Assembly (NCBI RefSeq): GCF_017309585.1
Contig: NZ_CP071321.1
Coordinates: forward strand, 1,240,001 to 1,304,000
Direction of reading: 5' to 3'
Length of the DNA stretch: 64,000 nt
DNA from: Nitrogeniibacter aestuarii
GTDB lineage: Bacteria; Pseudomonadota; Gammaproteobacteria; Burkholderiales; Rhodocyclaceae
Part shown: positions 8,217 to 19,172 of the stretch, in pieces
Numbering within the stretch: position 1 is the stretch's first letter
Layout of the letters: each line of letters starts with the position of its first letter
The notes under the pieces: model-generated
Database searches by the model: none
Told to the model about the DNA's origin: nothing
Seen by the model: the letters and a program-made list of their open reading frames with translations, nothing else
Translations under genes and position numbers: made by a program

Positions 8217-9077
8217 TCACGCCGTCCTGGTTTGACCGGGTTGGCGCCGGAGGCTGATGCCGGCAACCAGCGCCAAGCCGGAAACGAAGAGCGCGACGCT
8301 GCCAGGCTCCGGTACGGTGGAGACGGCTTGCACGGCGGCCGCTTCGCTCGTCCAGTAACCGGGGAGTCCTTCCCAGGCGCCGGCACCGTCGATGTCGGTG
8401 ACCAAAATGTAGCCATAATTGTTCGCGGCTGCCTGATTCACCAACGACTGCATGGTGGCTTCGTTCGCCCCATAGACCAGCTGTGCGAAGCGGTCAGCCG
8501 TGTAGTTGCGCTGGTAGCTCGCCGGGGTGTGGCTGCCGAGTGCGGCGGCCGAGGATTCGTAGGCCACCAGCGTGTCGAACAGGGCCAGATAGCCCTCGTC
8601 AGCGGTGGTGCCCGGGTTGGCGATGGTCCGTAGGGCGGGCGAGATGTCGGTGATGTGATCGCTGATCTCGCTGTAGTGGCCGAGCATGTTGGTGCCGGTG
8701 GCCATTTCATCCAGAAAGAAGCCGTCGATGTCGTACATGCTGTTGAACGCGTCGAGGTCGGCGGTGACGGCGCTCAGATCACGGGTGCCCCAGGCGGTCG
8801 ACACATAGCCGTACAGCGTGGCGCCAGCGGCGTGCAGATCGGCAATCACCGCCTGATAATCGCTGTTGACGGTGCTGCCCGGCCCGCTGTTGGGGTTGAT
8901 GATCACGCTCAGGGGCTGTTGCTGCGCGGTCTCGACCAGTGACTGCCATTGCGCCACATGGGTACTCGGGTAGAAGTACCCCGGCACCAGCAACTCAAGC
9001 GCGTGTGCCGGTGTGGCCGCCCATGCGGCGAACGACAGCGCGGTGTATCGGAGCATCTTGCTTGTGGTGTGGGCCAT
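8217..9077 (-). CDS. Spherulin-4-like secreted protein with PEP-CTERM anchor
   Basis: The 286-aa protein has a signal peptide ending near ATPAHA. Next is a TIM-barrel-like domain related to spherulation-specific family 4 and GH114-like proteins (LLVPGYFYPS, IINPNSGPG, YGYVSTAWGTR, DGFFLDEM with its acidic pair). A C-terminal PEP-CTERM tail follows: VPEPGS, a hydrophobic stretch, then basic RRQ. PEP-CTERM proteins are processed by an exosortase (XrtA/EpsH) encoded elsewhere and are linked to exopolysaccharide and floc formation. Start 9077 is preceded by GGGAGAG; the ATG at 9092 would include that site. A role in cell-surface glycan hydrolysis is inference. Confidence 0.85.
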   Translation of the reverse strand: MAHTTSKMLRYTALSFAAWAATPAHALELLVPGYFYPSTHVAQWQSLVETAQQQPLSVIINPNSGPGSTVNSDYQAVIADLHAAGATLYGYVSTAWGTRDLSAVTADLDAFNSMYDIDGFFLDEMATGTNMLGHYSEISDHITDISPALRTIANPGTTADEGYLALFDTLVAYESSAAALGSHTPASYQRNYTADRFAQLVYGANEATMQSLVNQAAANNYGYILVTDIDGAGAWEGLPGYWTSEAAAVQAVSTVPEPGSVALFVSGLALVAGISLRRQPGQTRTA

Positions 9078-9188
9078 GGTGAGCTCTCCCATCGTCTAAC
9101 GATCAGGTCCGCATCATGGCACAGTGGATTGCGGATGTCATAGACCGGCGGGTGCCTGCCTCGTGCTCGCCGACAAGACGCACAGATG

Positions 9189-9215
9189 GGTTGCCGGGCA
9201 AATTCCCCGGCAACC
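9189..9215. repeat. Perfect 10-bp inverted repeat, terminator-like
   Basis: GGTTGCCGGG at 9189-9198 pairs perfectly with CCCGGCAACC at 9206-9215 around a 7-nt loop, and a TTTT follows a few bases later. It sits in the divergent region between the PEP-CTERM gene and the DUF1800 gene, about 100 bp before the latter. It may be an operator, or the end of an upstream transcript. Confidence 0.55.
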
Positions 9216-9311
9216 GACACGCTTTTGCCCAGCCAGTGGTGGCCGTCTGGCCTTCCTGCATGACGTCCCTACAATTTGCGTCATGAAACCGTGGCTCGAC
9301 TGGAGATGGGA

Positions 9312-11132
9312 ATGAACACGTGTGTCCGCTGGCTGATGGTGCTGAGCGCAATCTTTTCGGCCGCACCGCTGTTGGCTGCCTCGAACTGGACGGGCGACCT
9401 GTCGCCCCTGCCGGCCGAGGACTGGAGCCGGGAGCGCGCGGCACATTTGCTCGACCGTGCCGGCTTCGGCGGCACGCCGGCCCAGATCGAGGCGCTGGCG
9501 CAGTTGAGCCCTCGGCAAGCCGTCCGGCAGCTGGTTTATTTCGAAGGCGCGGCTGATGGCGATCTGCCGGCCTTTGAGCACTCGGGCGTCTGGCAGCCGG
9601 GTATCGACGAACTGCCCCCGAGCCGCCCGGCCACCACGACACTCGCCAAAAAGACAGGCGAGGCCATCGGTGTGAAGGTCAAACCCGCCGGCAACCGTCC
9701 GTTGCAGCCGGTGGTCAATCAGTTCTTCTACTGGTTGCGTGCCAGCAAGCTGGAGACGGGACGGTTGAGCTACTGGTGGGCCAATCGCATGCTTGCCTCG
9801 CCGCGCCCGCTGCAGGAAAAGATGGCCTTGTTCTGGCATGGTCACTTTGCCACCAGTGAAGACAAGGTGCGCGACTACCGCAAGATGCTGCAGCAACTCG
9901 AGCTGTTCCAGGCCAAGGGCCTGGGCAACTTCCGCGAGTTGCTGATCGACGTGGCCAAAGGGCCGGCCATGCTGGCCTACCTGGATGCCGGCATCAACGT
10001 GAAGGACGCGCCCAACGAGAACTTCGCCCGCGAGATCATGGAGATGTTCACCATGGGCGTGGGCCACTACAGCGAGCACGATATCCGCGAGGCGGCCCGT
10101 GCCTTCACCGGCTGGAACTTTCAGGGGCTTGAGTATCGCTTCAATGCCGACAAGCACGATGAAGCCGCCAAGACGGTCCTCGGGCGCACCGGCAATTTCG
10201 GGGGCATCGAGGTGATCGATATCATCCTCGAGCAGCCGGTCACCGCCGACTATCTGGCCAGCCGCATTTACGCGTTCTTTGTGCGCACAGCACCCGATAG
10301 CGACTTGCGCAAGCGCCTGGGTGAGCTGTTGCGGGAAAAGAACTACGAGCTCGCCCCCTTCATGGAGGCCGTCTTTCTCTCGAAGGACTTTTATGCCCCC
10401 GAGTCGATGGCAAGCCACATCAAGAGCCCGGTCGAACTGCTCGTGTCCACCTATCGCAAGCTGGAACTGGAGGCCATTCCCGGCGTGCCCGATTTCAACG
10501 AGACGACGGCGGCGCTCGGCCAGCGGCTGATGTATCCACCCACCGTTGCCGGTTGGGCCGAAGGCCGCGCCTGGGTGACGCCGGGCCTGCTCATCCAGCG
10601 TGGCAACTTCGTGCTCGATGTGGTCTTTCCGGACATCAATTTCCTGCCCACCGACCGCTATCCGGTCTATGCCACGGGGGCTGAGATCCGCCAGGTGCAC
10701 GAGCGCCTGCGTGCCGGCATGGATATCTCGTCGGCGACCAAACCCGCGGGCATGGGTGAAAACACCGACGTGATGGCCATGGCCAATCGCAATGTGGATC
10801 GAGACGAGGATTTCAACACCCGGTACGGCAGCTACCGCGGCTGGCAGATGGCGATCGAGCGCGTCAAGCCGATTCCGCGCATGCTGCCGCGCCTGGACCT
10901 CACCGGCTTGGTGCTCGATGCCGGTTGCCGCAAGCCCATGGATGCGGTGCGTCATCTGGAGACGCGTTTTCTCTCCGTGCCGCTGGACGCGGCGACACGT
11001 CGATCAATGGCCGATTTCCTGACCACGGAACTGGGCACGGAGGATCTGAGCGCCGCCAGAAGCTATGCCGAAGAGAGCTTGCGCCTGACCCTGCACGTGC
11101 TTCTGAGCCGCCCTGAATACCAGCTGAACTGA
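9312..11132 (+). CDS. DUF1800 domain-containing secreted protein
   Basis: This 606-aa protein begins with a Sec signal peptide (to about ASAS/LAA, residue 23). The DUF1800 body then shows the typical blocks RAAHLLDRAGFG, ALFWHGHFATS, YLDAG...NENFAREIMEMFTMG, FTGWNF, LASRIYAFF and PTVAGWAEGRAW. GGAG at 9302-9305 supports the ATG at 9312; an earlier in-frame ATG at 9276 would spoil the signal peptide. The family occurs next to DUF1501 proteins across bacteria, as here, and the biochemical role is not established. Export to the periplasm is likely. Confidence 0.88.
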   Translation: MNTCVRWLMVLSAIFSAAPLLAASNWTGDLSPLPAEDWSRERAAHLLDRAGFGGTPAQIEALAQLSPRQAVRQLVYFEGAADGDLPAFEHSGVWQPGIDELPPSRPATTTLAKKTGEAIGVKVKPAGNRPLQPVVNQFFYWLRASKLETGRLSYWWANRMLASPRPLQEKMALFWHGHFATSEDKVRDYRKMLQQLELFQAKGLGNFRELLIDVAKGPAMLAYLDAGINVKDAPNENFAREIMEMFTMGVGHYSEHDIREAARAFTGWNFQGLEYRFNADKHDEAAKTVLGRTGNFGGIEVIDIILEQPVTADYLASRIYAFFVRTAPDSDLRKRLGELLREKNYELAPFMEAVFLSKDFYAPESMASHIKSPVELLVSTYRKLELEAIPGVPDFNETTAALGQRLMYPPTVAGWAEGRAWVTPGLLIQRGNFVLDVVFPDINFLPTDRYPVYATGAEIRQVHERLRAGMDISSATKPAGMGENTDVMAMANRNVDRDEDFNTRYGSYRGWQMAIERVKPIPRMLPRLDLTGLVLDAGCRKPMDAVRHLETRFLSVPLDAATRRSMADFLTTELGTEDLSAARSYAEESLRLTLHVLLSRPEYQLN

Positions 11133-11164
11133 CCGCCCGGATCGGCCACGCGAGGAACCTGATC

Positions 11165-12385
11165 ATGTTCAATCACGACACCAATACCACCCGGCGGCGC
11201 CTGCTCAAGGGCGCGCTCGCCGGCCTCGGCCTGCCCGCGCTGACCGGCGCCGGCCTCTTCCCGGCCATCGCCCGCGCAGCGGCAGCCGCGGCGGCGGATG
11301 ATCGTATTCTTGTGGTGCTTGAGCTCTCCGGTGGCAACGACGGTCTCAACACCGTCGTGCCTTATGGCGACGATGCGTATTACCGGCTGCGCCCCGAGAT
11401 CGGATTGCGCGCCGACGCGTTGCGCAAGCTCGACGACCATTATGGTTTCAACCCGGGCCTGGCCGGCTTCGAGCGGCTGTGGAAAGACGGGCAGATGGCC
11501 ATCGTGCATGGCTGCGGCTACGACCAGCCCTCGTTCTCGCACTTCAGCTCGATGGCGTACTGGCACACCGCCGCGCCCGGGGGCGGCGACGACTATGGCT
11601 GGTTTGGTAGACTGGCCGATCAGATTGCGCCGCACGCATCGCCCAACCTGCTCATCAACATCGACGCCACCCAGTCGCTCGCGGTGAAGAGCCGGCTGCA
11701 CACGCCGGTGGTGTTCGACGACCCGGACAATTTCATGCGTCAGGGCTGGCCGCAGGAGCGGCATCTGCTCGATGGCATTGCAGAAAAGGCGCAGGGCAAC
11801 CCGAGTCTGGCCTACCTGAACGACGTGGCCCGTAGCGCCCGCGATGCCTCCGCCCTGGTGCGCGAGGCCTGGCAGCGTTATCGCACGCCCATGGACTATG
11901 GCATCAACGACCTCGGCCTCAACAAGATCGCCGCCTGCATCGCAGCCGGTCTGCCCACGCGGCTCTACTACACCGCGTACCGGAACAACGCCTTTGACAC
12001 CCACGTGCAGCAAAAGGCGCTACACCAGCGACTGCTGACCTACACGGCCGATGCCGTCATGGCCTTCATGCGGGACATGGAGCGCCTCGGTCAGGCCGAC
12101 AGGGTGGCCCTGCTGGTATTCTCGGAGTTTGGCCGGCGTCCCAAGGAGAATGCCAATCTCGGGACCGATCATGGCACTGCCAATCACATGTATCTGATTG
12201 GTAAGGGCGTGCGCGGCGGCCACTACGGGCAGGCGCCATCACTCACGGCCCTGGACGATGGCAACCTGATTCACACCATGGATTTCCGGCGCGTGTACGC
12301 CACGGCGATGGAAGGCTGGCTCAACCTGAAGTCGTCCGACGCCGTGCTGAAGGGGCGCTTCGAGCCCTTGCCGGTTTTTGCGTGA
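11165..12385 (+). CDS. DUF1501 domain-containing Tat-exported protein
   Basis: The 406-aa protein starts with a twin-arginine signal (TRRRLLKG then a hydrophobic stretch ending in AIARA). The DUF1501 blocks LELSGGNDGLNTVVPY, HGCGYDQPSFSHF, YTAYRNNAFDTHVQQ and FSEFGRRPKENANLGTDHGTAN follow. DUF1501 belongs to the alkaline-phosphatase/sulfatase-like superfamily and keeps the GTDHG metal-binding-like motif. It starts 32 bp after the DUF1800 gene, so the two are an operon and probably act together in the periplasm. The substrate is unknown. Confidence 0.9.
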   Translation: MFNHDTNTTRRRLLKGALAGLGLPALTGAGLFPAIARAAAAAAADDRILVVLELSGGNDGLNTVVPYGDDAYYRLRPEIGLRADALRKLDDHYGFNPGLAGFERLWKDGQMAIVHGCGYDQPSFSHFSSMAYWHTAAPGGGDDYGWFGRLADQIAPHASPNLLINIDATQSLAVKSRLHTPVVFDDPDNFMRQGWPQERHLLDGIAEKAQGNPSLAYLNDVARSARDASALVREAWQRYRTPMDYGINDLGLNKIAACIAAGLPTRLYYTAYRNNAFDTHVQQKALHQRLLTYTADAVMAFMRDMERLGQADRVALLVFSEFGRRPKENANLGTDHGTANHMYLIGKGVRGGHYGQAPSLTALDDGNLIHTMDFRRVYATAMEGWLNLKSSDAVLKGRFEPLPVFA

Positions 12386-12389
12386 GGGG

Positions 12390-12656
12390 TCAGCCAAACA
12401 TCATCAGGAGCAGCGAGAGCAGGGGCACGATCGTGGCGATCGCCCAGCAGCGCAGGATCGCGCCAGCGCCGGCCGTGTCTTTCACCGAATAGAGATAGAT
12501 GCCATTGACCACTGCAGTGGCTGGAATGGCAAACATGCCCAGCAGCAAGGCCGCCAGCCCCAGCCAGGAACCGTTGCCCGTATTGGCTTCGATGATCACG
12601 AAGACGATCAGGGCCTGAAGTGCGCAGGGTAGCAAGATGCCCAGCAGGTATTTCAT
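12390..12656 (-). CDS. Small integral membrane protein, hypothetical
   Basis: The 88-aa protein consists of about three hydrophobic helices (residues 4-22, 31-55 and 65-87) with short polar turns (EANTGNGSW, SVKDTAGAG). A GAGG lies upstream of the ATG. It converges on the DUF1501 gene with a 4-bp gap. I do not recognise a family. Hydrophobic pattern and normal codon use make it a credible gene. Confidence 0.6.
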   Translation of the reverse strand: MKYLLGILLPCALQALIVFVIIEANTGNGSWLGLAALLLGMFAIPATAVVNGIYLYSVKDTAGAGAILRCWAIATIVPLLSLLLMMFG

Positions 12657-12727
12657 GACATCGGCCTCATGTAGGTCATGGCTTCATGGTCGATCAGCAC
12701 GCGCGATGGCGCAAGCCCGCACCGGAT

Positions 12728-13189
12728 TCATTCGGCATGGTCCTGAGCGCTCACGTGCAGACGGGTCGAGAAACGCAGTCGACGGCTCACGCCCGGCGGG
12801 TCGGAAAGATAAGGCACATGCCATGACGGTGACGGGCTCACACGCACCGTCCAGCGCAATGCGCCCATGAAATCGAAGCTCAGCGCATCGGCCGCATCGA
12901 CGCTCGGCGAACGAAACAGCCCCGTGTGATACGCCGCGCCAATGGTGACCGACTCGATCAGCTCATGGTTGGCGCTCAGCAGGTGAATATGCAGTGTCTC
13001 TTCAAAAGGCACGTCATCGGTGGTGAATATCAGCGTCTCATCGCCCGCTCTCGCGCAGGCTTCAAGGATCTTGCCCGCGACCCGCGTATCGGTGAGCGCA
13101 CCACCGAGGACCAGACGGCTCACCGGGGGCTGCTCTTCCGTCACCTGCATCGGGGCCAGGGCGATGTGCGAGTCGCTGATCAATTCCAT
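12728..13189 (-). CDS. Hypothetical cytoplasmic protein
   Basis: The chosen start (ATG at 13189) gives 153 residues beginning MELISDSHIALAPM; the open frame continues to an ATG at 13285, but those 32 extra residues look non-coding. There is no signal peptide or membrane segment. The C-terminal half (ALSFDFMGALRWTVRVSPSPSWHVPYLSDPPGVSRRLRFSTRL is too long to be a motif, but contains no catalytic pattern I know) is beta-rich. It is divergent from the HAD phosphatase gene. Family not recognised. Confidence 0.5.
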   Translation of the reverse strand: MELISDSHIALAPMQVTEEQPPVSRLVLGGALTDTRVAGKILEACARAGDETLIFTTDDVPFEETLHIHLLSANHELIESVTIGAAYHTGLFRSPSVDAADALSFDFMGALRWTVRVSPSPSWHVPYLSDPPGVSRRLRFSTRLHVSAQDHAE

Positions 13190-13311
13190 AAGGCCAGACT
13201 CTAGCAGGCGCTGCGCGCCCCGTCCGACACTGCTACACTGGCCATTCCATCGCTGACTATCATCCGGCTCACGCCGACCTTTCAACTTGAGGGGTTACAG
13301 GAGACAGCGCG

Positions 13312-14073
13312 ATGGCGACCTTGCAGGCTTTGCTTTTTGATGTGGATGGCACGCTCGCGGACACCGAACGGGACGGCCACCGGCCCGCGTTCAACATGGC
13401 CTTCGCCGAGGCCGGCCTGGACTGGGTCTGGGACGAAGCGCTCTACGGCCAGCTGCTGGCCGTCACCGGCGGCAAGGAACGCATCCGCTACTACCTGGAT
13501 GCCTTCAACACCACGTTCGAAAAGCCCGACGACTTCGACGCCTTTGTGAAAGGCCTGCACGAAGCCAAGACCCGCTTCTATACCCAATTGATGGCCGAGG
13601 GGAAAATCCCCCTGCGCCCCGGCGTCGAAAACCTCATTCTTGAGGCCCGCGCCGCCGGTATGCGCATGGCCATCGTCACCACCACGACGCCCGCGAATGT
13701 TTCCGCCTTGCTCGAAAGCACCCTCGGGCCGGGGAGTGAAGACTGGTTCGAGGTGATCGCCGCGGGTGATATCGTGCCGGCCAAGAAGCCCGCACCGGAT
13801 ATCTATGAATGGGCACTCAGGGAGATGAAGCTGTCACCGGAGGAAGCGATTGCCTTCGAGGACTCGGGCAATGGGGTGCGTTCGTCGCTGGGGGCAGGGG
13901 TGAAGACCATCGTCACGGTGAATGGTTATACGAAGGGCGATGATTTTTCGGGGGCGGCGTTGGTGCTGGATCACATGGGAGATGAATTGAGCTTAGGGCC
14001 CGATATTTCTGGTAGTTGCATGGCGAAGGTGTCTTTAGACCTGAGTGCAGTTCAGAAAATTTTTGCCCTATGA
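13312..14073 (+). CDS. HAD-superfamily phosphatase, CbbY-like
   Basis: The 253-aa protein has the HAD motif I DVDGTLADTE (Asp10, Asp12), motif II in AIVTTTTP, motif III Lys in PAKKPAPDIY and motif IV in AFEDSGNG. The helical cap starting RPAFNMAFAEAGL is of CbbY/phosphoglycolate-phosphatase type. CbbY enzymes remove phosphate from sugar phosphates such as xylulose-1,5-bisphosphate. CAGGAGA precedes the ATG. The last roughly 35 codons are visibly AT-richer than the rest, which coincides with the left edge of the AT-rich insert and may mean the native 3' end was replaced. Confidence 0.82.
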   Translation: MATLQALLFDVDGTLADTERDGHRPAFNMAFAEAGLDWVWDEALYGQLLAVTGGKERIRYYLDAFNTTFEKPDDFDAFVKGLHEAKTRFYTQLMAEGKIPLRPGVENLILEARAAGMRMAIVTTTTPANVSALLESTLGPGSEDWFEVIAAGDIVPAKKPAPDIYEWALREMKLSPEEAIAFEDSGNGVRSSLGAGVKTIVTVNGYTKGDDFSGAALVLDHMGDELSLGPDISGSCMAKVSLDLSAVQKIFAL

Positions 14074-14112
14074 CTAGAAGCGGTCGGTAAGACTAAATGA
14101 GACTGATTCGGC

Positions 14113-14137
14113 AGCTTGGACGTGGGCTTCCCAAGCT
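14113..14137. repeat. Short inverted repeat downstream of the TIR gene
   Basis: AGCTTGG at 14113-14119 pairs with CCAAGCT at 14131-14137 across 11 nt. There is no T run on either side, so it is not a clear terminator. It lies at the left edge of the AT-richer insert between the HAD phosphatase and TIR genes. Confidence 0.35.
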
Positions 14138-14154
14138 CAAACGATCTCTGTTTC

Positions 14155-14943
14155 TTAAGGCCAGCCCTGAACTTCATAGCCACAAGCTACGAGTTCTTTC
14201 ACGACTTCTGTCTTCCACGCACCATAGGTGTCGAACCCGACATATACAACTCCACTGATGTCGTTCGGAGTCTCAATCTCACCTTTGACTAAAGCGCATA
14301 CGTTTTCTCGACCGAGCCTCGCCATCAAATACCCGTGTTCAAAAACGACGTTTTGGCGTGCGCGTTGTCGTGGGGGCACCTTCGTTTCTGTTACCGCACG
14401 ACCAAGATCGCAGGGAGTATATAAGACGAGAGCAAAGTCAGCGTCGTTGGCATAGCGTTCAATTTTCTCAATGATTGTCATTCCTGAACTTGCTTGTTCA
14501 TGGAGGATGATCGATTTGAGGCCGATTTTTTCGATAAATCGTGCAACTTCTTGTTTTGTTTCATTATCTCTGCCATGGACGATGAACACGTTGCGTTTGT
14601 TTCGAGCCGCTGGCGGGCTGCCTGGAACTGCGGATGAGGTTGTGCTCGAAGCTGCACCAAATTCGAGCATATCCAACAGAGGGGTAAATTCTTGGGATAG
14701 GAACGTTCTTCGTTCAGCGTAACTCCCGAACTTTCCTTTGATGAATCCCCAAAACGCTCCCAGATTACGATTAGTGCGAACGAATGATGGAGTAAGTGCT
14801 GCCGTTTCTGGGTCTGACAGTAGTTCGTGCCTTAGTGTTTCATATTCCGATGATTCGGCGGGATTTCCTGTCGCATGGGCTACAAGGAGGTTTTCCAAGT
14901 AGCTAGCTTTTTCAAACTTTGAGTTTAAAAATTCAATGCCCAT
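14155..14943 (-). CDS. TIR-like (PF10137/CAP12-type) nucleotide-binding protein, probable defence effector
   Basis: The 262-aa protein has an N-terminal helical region (1-95), a Ser/Pro/Ala linker (97-115) and a C-terminal TIR-like domain (118-236). The domain shows the PF10137 blocks VFIVHGRDNETKQEV, IILHEQASSGMTIIEKIE, ADFALVLYTPCDLG and RQNVVFEHGYLMARLGR; Glu202 in FEHG is the probable NADase glutamate. By family knowledge PF10137 domains act as NAD-cleaving effectors in CBASS and Pycsar immunity and also occur alone. No cyclase gene is adjacent. The gene and its flanks are visibly AT-richer than neighbours, suggesting acquisition. The upstream ribosome site is weak. Confidence 0.82.
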   Translation of the reverse strand: MGIEFLNSKFEKASYLENLLVAHATGNPAESSEYETLRHELLSDPETAALTPSFVRTNRNLGAFWGFIKGKFGSYAERRTFLSQEFTPLLDMLEFGAASSTTSSAVPGSPPAARNKRNVFIVHGRDNETKQEVARFIEKIGLKSIILHEQASSGMTIIEKIERYANDADFALVLYTPCDLGRAVTETKVPPRQRARQNVVFEHGYLMARLGRENVCALVKGEIETPNDISGVVYVGFDTYGAWKTEVVKELVACGYEVQGWP

Positions 14944-15120
14944 GGTTCTGTGGCCTGAGTTAAATGGGTGTCGGCTCGGAATGATGTCGTCGCGAGATGA
15001 GGCGGTTGGAATAGTGTCGCAAATTCTCGTCGGTTACACACAAATCATGGCACAGGGAGATTTAATAGGTGGTGTTATCTTTCTTTTCGAAAGGCCTACG
15101 CGGTACGAAATTGGTCCAGG

Positions 15121-16938
<1,818 letters not shown>

Positions 16939-17065
16939 CGGTCGGTATTGTACCGGGGTGTCGAGCGATACGTGCGCCTTGAGCCGGCGTTTGGTCGCGC
17001 GCTATCCGGCGCGGTTTCCGCCACCTCTTTCCGGCAAGTTCGGTGCTGCGCAGCTCAAGCGCGCT

Positions 17066-17860
17066 TCAGAGCTTCGGTTTGGTGGCCCCTGCGTTGCGCG
17101 TTTCGACTGCGTCGGCCTGCTGCTTTTCAATGGCTTCCATGGCTGCGAGCTGAGCCTTGACCCAGGTACCCGGATCGATCAGCTCGGCCGTGACCCGTTT
17201 GGCCGGCTGATTGTCGCCCAGCCCCAGTTTGTAGCTCAGGCGAATCGCGCAGTCGTCCGGTCCCTTGATCAGGCGGGGATTGACCAGGTGCTCAAGGCTT
17301 ACCCGCCCCTTGACTCGGCGGTAGATGGCATTGACGTACGCATCTGCCCCTTTGCCCTTGGCGCCGGTGACACAGTCGGCCTTGCCCGGTCCACGCATCC
17401 AGACGGGGTTGCCGGAAACATTCTGGTCCGGTGGTCCGTACTTCTCCACCAGCGCGCTCCGGTAAACCCCGATGGTGGGCGCGTCAACGTAGTTTTCGAT
17501 CGTGCGCCGGATGCGAACGAGCCGGCCGCCCTGCGGCGGTGGTGCGAAGCTCAGTTCCAGCTGATCCTTGATCCACTTGCCGTCCTTGAGGACATCGTTG
17601 TTGCCATTGATGCGCTCGATGAAATCTGGCGTCTCGTGTCTCTTGTCTCCGTCCATGAACCAGAAACTCGAGCGTGATTCCTGGATCTTGTCGGCCGGCG
17701 CGCCGAAGGCGATCAGCGCCTGGCGGGCTTCCTCTGGCGTCATCCCCAGTCGCAGCCCGGCGACGTCCAGCTCTTCGGCCGTGGCGAGACCGGGGAGCGT
17801 GAGGAGAAGTGCCGTCAGAACGGAAACAGTGGCGGATTTCAGACACGGTTGGGTCGGCAT
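17066..17860 (-). CDS. Secreted hypothetical protein
   Basis: The 264-aa protein has a Sec signal peptide ending LPGLATAEE, then a globular domain opening DVAGLRLGMTPEEARQALIAFG, a pattern seen in periplasmic proteins of unknown function that start with a 'GM..EEA...L' repeat. Two cysteines (in GKADCVTGAKG and PDDCAIRLSY) could form a disulfide. The C-terminus is helical and charged. GAGGGAAGAG precedes the ATG at 17860; the open frame extends upstream to 17998, but that part lacks coding character. I cannot assign a function. Confidence 0.7.
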   Translation of the reverse strand: MPTQPCLKSATVSVLTALLLTLPGLATAEELDVAGLRLGMTPEEARQALIAFGAPADKIQESRSSFWFMDGDKRHETPDFIERINGNNDVLKDGKWIKDQLELSFAPPPQGGRLVRIRRTIENYVDAPTIGVYRSALVEKYGPPDQNVSGNPVWMRGPGKADCVTGAKGKGADAYVNAIYRRVKGRVSLEHLVNPRLIKGPDDCAIRLSYKLGLGDNQPAKRVTAELIDPGTWVKAQLAAMEAIEKQQADAVETRNAGATKPKL

Positions 17861-18081
17861 GAAACTCTTCCCTCGATGGCAGTGTGCGGTTGGCTGTCGG
17901 TGGTCTGGCCGGGCCGATCCACCGATGGGCAACCCGAATGGGCGCATGTTGCGCGTGCGCCTTACCGTGGATGTTGCTGGATCGATCAACTTATCCAATA
18001 TAGCCGAAGCGCATGATCATTCGATGAACTTGTTTCGCGTGCTCTGCCGCCCCCGGGTCTCGTCTGCATCCGTCAACGAAA

Positions 18082-18103
18082 CGGGCGGCCCGAAGCCCGC
18101 CCG
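18082..18103 (-). terminator. Terminator-like hairpin after cysK
   Basis: CGGGCGG (18082-18088) pairs with CCGCCCG (18097-18103). On the minus strand the stem is followed only by TTTCG, so it is a weak intrinsic terminator 20 bp after the cysK stop. Confidence 0.5.
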
Positions 18104-18123
18104 CGATGTGGCCGAGGCAAGGA

Positions 18124-19056
<933 letters not shown>

Positions 19057-19092
19057 GGCTGAGACGTCCGTGTTCTTGCGGTTGATCGCTCC

Positions 19093-19120
19093 ATTGTAGG
19101 GAGCGAATCGGGGCAGTCAA
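19093..19120 (-). promoter_or_regulatory. Sigma-70 promoter for cysK
   Basis: On the minus strand TTGACT (19120-19115) and TACAAT (19098-19093) are separated by 16 bp. The predicted start site leaves a leader of about 30 nt before the cysK ATG. Confidence 0.68.
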
Positions 19121-19172
19121 AGCCTGTTGGGGAATATGCACATAACCCCTGACTCATTGTCAGCGGGACGAC

